From assembly GCA_003645735.1 (NCBI GenBank), contig QNBQ01000033.1, positions 1-9,847 of the forward strand: a stretch of 9,847 nt of DNA, read 5' to 3'. The DNA comes from Candidatus Poribacteria bacterium. Its GTDB lineage: Bacteria > Poribacteria > WGA-4E > B28-G17. This document shows positions 6,607 to 9,847 of this stretch, one piece after another. The notes beneath the pieces were generated by a model, which saw only the letters and a program-made list of their open reading frames with translations, ran no database searches and had not been told where the DNA came from. The position numbers and the translations under genes are program-made. The first letter of the stretch is position 1, and each line of letters begins with the position of its first letter.

Positions 6607-8928
6607 ATGGGAGGCTTAGGGATCATCGCGATAGCGCTGTTTTTGACCGTTGGGAACCTCATCCAAAACGGTGGGTTTGAGGAGGGGTTGGAGGGGTGGA
6701 GGGATCTGTGGACGCGTGATCCGGGCGTCGGGAGGGTCGCCCTCGACGATCGGACGCGCCACAGCGGCAGGTTCTCCGCGCGCATAGACCATGAAGGGGA
6801 GAGGGATTGGAGCTTAGACCCCGAGATCTCGATAGATGTCAAGCCGGGCGACCTCTTCGAGCTGGAGGCGTGGGTGAGGATCGAGGGGAAGGGGAGGACT
6901 ACGCTGTGCGTTGTGACCTATGATGAAGAGGGGAAGGTTCTCAAATGGGTTTACGCCGGTCGATCGGCATATGGGCCTTGTGGCTGGCGGCATCTGACCT
7001 CTAGGTTCGTCGTCCCCCGGAACGTCGCCCGGATACACCCCCGCCTGATCGGAGCCGGCCCGGCCACGATATGGCTCGACGATTTCTCGCTTGTGAAGGA
7101 GGGGAACGTCATGGAGATGCGGAACGAAAACCTCCCGCCCCGTGTTTCACTGTCCAACCGATTCATCTCGGTGACGCTGAGGACGGATGACGGGGCGATG
7201 GAGGTGGTCGACAAACGGATCGGCCACAAATGGGTTCAAAAGCCGCTGAGGGATGAGATGATCATCAGGGCCGCCAAGGCGAACGGTAAAACCGCCGAGG
7301 TCGATATGATCCACGCGCCGTCGGGGCTGGAGGTCAAGCTCATACTTCGCCTCGAAGAGGAGGCGCCGGAGTTCACGGTCGAGCTTCACGCCGAAGGGGA
7401 GATGAGCGGGCCGATCCCCTACCCCCATCCCTTCGTCACGGAGCCGCCCACCTACCTGGTAGTGCCCCTCAACGAGGGGATCTCATATCCGGTGGACGAT
7501 CCGTCGATCGAGCCGATGAGGCTGATAGCATACGGCGGACACGGCATCTGCATGGCATTCTGGGGCGTCACGGACGGGGGGAAGGCTCAGATGGCGATAA
7601 TCGAGACGCCCGACGACGCGGCCATCCGCATAACGAGGCTGGAGGGGAAGCTGTGCATCGCCCCGGAATGGGATCCCCAAAAGGGAAAGTTCGGCTACCC
7701 CAGACGGCTCAGATACGTCTTCCTCGATAAAGGCGGGCATGTGGCCATCTGCAAGAGATACCGCGCCTACGCTAAAAAGATAGGGCTGCTCAAGACGCTG
7801 AAGGAGAAGCTCAGGGAGAACCCGAACGTCGACCTGTTGGTCGGCGCGGTGAACGTCTGGTATTGGGGAGGCGACCCGCTCAGGATCGTGGAGGAGATGA
7901 GGGAGCTGGGGATCGAGAGGATCCTCTGGAGCCACCGGGAAAAGCCCGAGGTGATACGCAAGATGAACGAGATGGGCATCCTCACCAGCAGATACGACAT
8001 CTACCAGGACGTGATGAACCCCGACAACTTCAAATACCTGAGGGGGGTCCACCCGGACTGGCCTACCGAGGCGTGGCCGGATGATATCATCCTGGGGCCT
8101 GATGGGGATTGGATCAGGGGATGGAGGGTCAAAGGGAAGGACGGGAAGTGGTATCCGTGCGGCGTGCTGTGCGACTCCCAGGCGCTCAAATACGCCAGGA
8201 AACGCATCCCCGAGGATCTGAAAACCCATCCCTACAGATGCCGCTTCATAGACACGACGACCGCCTCTCCCTGGAGGGAGTGTTACCACCCGAAGCATCC
8301 GATGACCAGGAGCGACAGCAAGCGGTGGAGGATGGAGCTTTTGAGGTTCGTGTCGGAGGAGATGGGGCTTGTGTGCGGGAGCGAAACGGGGCACGACGCC
8401 GCTGTGCCGTATCTGCACTATTTCGAGGGGATGATGAGCTTGGGGCCATACAGGGTTCCGGATGCGGGCCGCAACCTGTTGAAGATCTGGTATGAGGTTC
8501 CCGAAAGGGTTCGGAAGTTCCAAGTTGGTCACGAGTATAGGCTGCCGCTTTGGGAGCTCGTGTATCACGACTGCGTCGTCTCCTACTGGTATTGGGGCGA
8601 TTACAACAACAAACTGCCCGCCCTGTGGGATAAGAAGGATCTTTTCAACATCCTCTACGGCACGCCGCCGATGTTCATGTTCACAAGGGAGTTTTGGGAG
8701 AAGCACAAGGAGCGGTTCGCTCAGAGCTATAGGAACATCTGCCCGATAGCCCGCGCCGTGGGATATGCCGAGATGATCGACCACCGCTTTTTAACGCCCG
8801 ACCGCTCCGTTCAACAGACCGTTTTCTCAAACGGGGTGGTCATCACGGTCAACTTCGGGGATAAGCCCTACTTTCTCCCGGACGGGACAAAGGTCGAGCC
8901 TATGGGGTTTCACGTGGAGGGGTTGTAG
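6607..8928 (+). CDS. Secreted glycoside hydrolase, GH101/GH129-related, with N-terminal carbohydrate-binding module
   Basis: 773 residues. MGGLGIIAIALFLTVG is a signal-like hydrophobic segment. Residues ~21-162 form a carbohydrate-binding-like beta-sandwich, opening with NGGFEEGLEGW and closing with WLDDFSLVKEG. Residues ~184-390 form the beta-sandwich typical of GH101/GH129-like enzymes: NRFISVTLRTDDG, VPLNEGISYPVDDP, WDPQKGKFGYPRRLRYVFLD and KRYRAYAK (K383). Residues ~395-720 are the TIM barrel, with NVWYWGGDP (N416), FIDTTTA (D549), GSETGHD (E593) and YHDCVVSYWYWGDYNNKLP (from Y653). A short beta domain ends the protein. By analogy with GH129, where an Asp nucleophile and a Glu acid/base lie about 43 residues apart (from memory), D549 and E593 are the candidate pair. 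Characterised relatives act on alpha-linked N-acetylgalactosamine in mucin-type glycans, but substrate may differ here. The gene stands alone, divergent from the DUF4258/DUF2283 pair. Confidence 0.72.
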   Translation: MGGLGIIAIALFLTVGNLIQNGGFEEGLEGWRDLWTRDPGVGRVALDDRTRHSGRFSARIDHEGERDWSLDPEISIDVKPGDLFELEAWVRIEGKGRTTLCVVTYDEEGKVLKWVYAGRSAYGPCGWRHLTSRFVVPRNVARIHPRLIGAGPATIWLDDFSLVKEGNVMEMRNENLPPRVSLSNRFISVTLRTDDGAMEVVDKRIGHKWVQKPLRDEMIIRAAKANGKTAEVDMIHAPSGLEVKLILRLEEEAPEFTVELHAEGEMSGPIPYPHPFVTEPPTYLVVPLNEGISYPVDDPSIEPMRLIAYGGHGICMAFWGVTDGGKAQMAIIETPDDAAIRITRLEGKLCIAPEWDPQKGKFGYPRRLRYVFLDKGGHVAICKRYRAYAKKIGLLKTLKEKLRENPNVDLLVGAVNVWYWGGDPLRIVEEMRELGIERILWSHREKPEVIRKMNEMGILTSRYDIYQDVMNPDNFKYLRGVHPDWPTEAWPDDIILGPDGDWIRGWRVKGKDGKWYPCGVLCDSQALKYARKRIPEDLKTHPYRCRFIDTTTASPWRECYHPKHPMTRSDSKRWRMELLRFVSEEMGLVCGSETGHDAAVPYLHYFEGMMSLGPYRVPDAGRNLLKIWYEVPERVRKFQVGHEYRLPLWELVYHDCVVSYWYWGDYNNKLPALWDKKDLFNILYGTPPMFMFTREFWEKHKERFAQSYRNICPIARAVGYAEMIDHRFLTPDRSVQQTVFSNGVVITVNFGDKPYFLPDGTKVEPMGFHVEGL

Positions 8929-8929
8929 G

Positions 8930-9568
8930 CAAACCCGCTCCCCGAAGGTTTTCCTCGTCGGCCAGGACGACTACATGTCCCTCACACCGGAGGGCGTCCA
9001 ATATGTCAGCGACCTCCTTGAAATGGGCTGAAGTCGCGGAGAGAAGCTCCTCCAAAAGGCGCCGGCGGTTTCCGGTATCAGATCGGCCCGTCTCAAAGCG
9101 GGCAGAGCGACAGGTGTTCCAGGGGTGATCTCTCGAAATTCCCTTGATCTGCGGGTGTTTTCGAAGATAGCCTCCAGCTCATCGGGGCTCATCATCGCCT
9201 TCGCCCGCTCCAGCCGCCGGCGCTCCTCCGCCTCCAAACGCCTGAGAAGTTCAGGGTCGGGCAACAGCTTGAGGGTGACGCGATGGGGATTTCCCAACAT
9301 ATGATCCCGGATGAGCTCCTCGAAATAACGTGGGTTCTCAGACCATAGCGGCCTACTTCTCAAGCGAGCTGAGTATGAGCGGTTCAACTCGATCCACACG
9401 TTCGATCTCAACGCCTTTCAACCCGACGGTGAAAACCAGATAGCGTATCAAAGACATGCTCGATAAACCGGGTTGAAGCCAGTCATATGAGCCGACCAGA
9501 TCCTCGCCCAGCCCGGAGCTGATCAACATCCGGCTTAGAGGGCTGTCTGAAGAGCCGAGGAGAGCCTC
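8930..9568 (-). pseudogene. Deleted relic of an M16C (PreP-like) metallopeptidase
   Basis: Three collinear blocks with M16C-like sequence lie in order on the - strand. Block A (9568-9353) reads EALLGSSDSPLSRML, SGLGEDL, YLVFTVGLKGVE, and ends LILSSLEK plus a stop. Block B (about 9338-9070, another frame) reads ENPRYFEELIRDHMLGNPHR, LLPDPELLRRLEAEERRRLE and ALPALRRADLIPE. Block C (about 9067-8930, frame of block A) reads RRRLLEELLSATSAHFKEV and GHVVVLADEENLRGAGL. PreP-type proteins are about 970 residues. Here ~210 codons remain, the catalytic N-terminal half is absent, and sequence is missing at the A/B and B/C junctions with frame changes. The 3' end stops against the stop codon of the convergent hydrolase gene, so the last residues are also lost. 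Family assignment comes from recognised motifs, without a search. It is certainly not a functional peptidase. Confidence 0.75.
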
Positions 9569-9847
9569 TCGTCGGCGCATTGACAGCCGCTCCGGAGAGT
9601 TCGCCCTCAAAGCTGTGGTATCGCTCGAAGAGCGCGAGCCTGCCGTTTTCAGCGATATATGTCCTGTTCAACCTCAAAACCCCTTTCGCCGGAGCCGCCG
9701 GATATACGGCTTCCAACGCTTTGATCGATCTCCCATTGACCCGAACGTTCACGACCCTTTCCACCCTCAGCTCCCTTCCGAAGGCCGAGGATTTCATCCC
9801 AAGCCGAAGCCGCGATGGGAAAGCTCTAAACCCATGCTCGGGCGAGA
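9483..9847 (-). CDS. Unrecognised partial ORF running off the right edge, 3' end replaced by the peptidase relic
   Basis: On the - strand the frame is open to the window edge, giving SPEHGFRAFPSRLRLG and then, from ATG 9797, MKSSAFGRELRVERVVNVRV, followed by KALEAVYPAAPAKGVLRLN, TYIAENGRLALFERY and HSFEGELSGAAV. Composition and strand-like alternation look like genuine beta-rich protein sequence, but I do not recognise the family. From about 9570 onward the frame overlaps block A of the M16C relic and no longer looks like protein, so the original C-terminus seems to be lost. Another frame ends in a TGA that overlaps ATG 9797 as ATGA, so a separate gene starting at 9797 cannot be excluded, but no clear ribosome binding site precedes it. 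Likely a broken gene fragment. Confidence 0.4.
   Translation of the reverse strand, partial: SPEHGFRAFPSRLRLGMKSSAFGRELRVERVVNVRVNGRSIKALEAVYPAAPAKGVLRLNRTYIAENGRLALFERYHSFEGELSGAAVNAPTRGSPRLFRQPSKPDVDQLRAGRGSGRLI

Noticed and set aside
6459..6842. Antisense 127-codon frame upstream of DUF2283
   Set aside because: It overlaps the hydrolase N-terminus and has no family features. The DUF4258 remnant lies in other frames and explains the region better.
7483..8784. Antisense open frame of about 433 codons within the hydrolase gene
   Set aside because: The + strand reading contains recognisable glycoside hydrolase motifs; the antisense product has none.

Overview
The window is GC-rich (roughly 60%, by eye), with frequent AGG arginine codons. 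It carries secreted LamG, beta-propeller and glycoside-hydrolase-like proteins with carbohydrate-binding modules. This composition, and the VSPSNKL...WGRIK tail on the LamG protein, resemble Candidatus Poribacteria or a related glycan-degrading lineage (Planctomycetota or Armatimonadota as alternatives). The assignment rests on protein style remembered from those groups and was not searched. There are no rRNA or tRNA genes, CRISPR arrays or insertion sequences.

Left block (2-6128, + strand): five genes packed as a probable operon. They are a secreted LamG-domain protein (start lies off the window), a 632-aa beta-propeller protein, a 584-aa TIM-barrel-like protein with a C-terminal carbohydrate-binding-like module, a GH32/GH43-like propeller that seems to lack its usual N-terminus, and a PfpI/DJ-1 family protein with an altered Glu site. 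Gaps are -4 to +18 nt and each start has a purine-rich ribosome binding site, so they are probably co-transcribed. The first four fit recognition and breakdown of an extracellular glycan; the role of the PfpI protein is unclear.

Middle (6129-6606): a small DUF2283 gene on the - strand converges on the operon. Just upstream of it lies a remnant of its usual partner, a DUF4258 gene. Its first ~16 and last ~12 codons survive but the centre is deleted and the two ends are out of frame. Between this remnant and the next + strand gene are a perfect 7-bp inverted repeat and a weak promoter candidate.

Right block (6607-8928, + strand): a 773-aa secreted glycoside hydrolase of the GH101/GH129-related type. 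Its order is signal peptide, carbohydrate-binding module, beta-sandwich, TIM barrel and C-terminal beta domain. Candidate catalytic residues are D549 and E593. Its N-terminal module begins with nearly the same FEEGLEGW motif as the module in the operon's third gene, which suggests related substrates.

Right end (8930-9847, - strand): a heavily deleted relic of an M16C (PreP-like) metallopeptidase. Three collinear blocks lie in shifting frames, fused upstream to an unrecognised partial ORF that runs off the window. Two independent genes with collinear internal deletions within 3.2 kb, and perhaps a third (the shortened GH32-like gene), suggest decay by deletion, although an assembly fault must be excluded.
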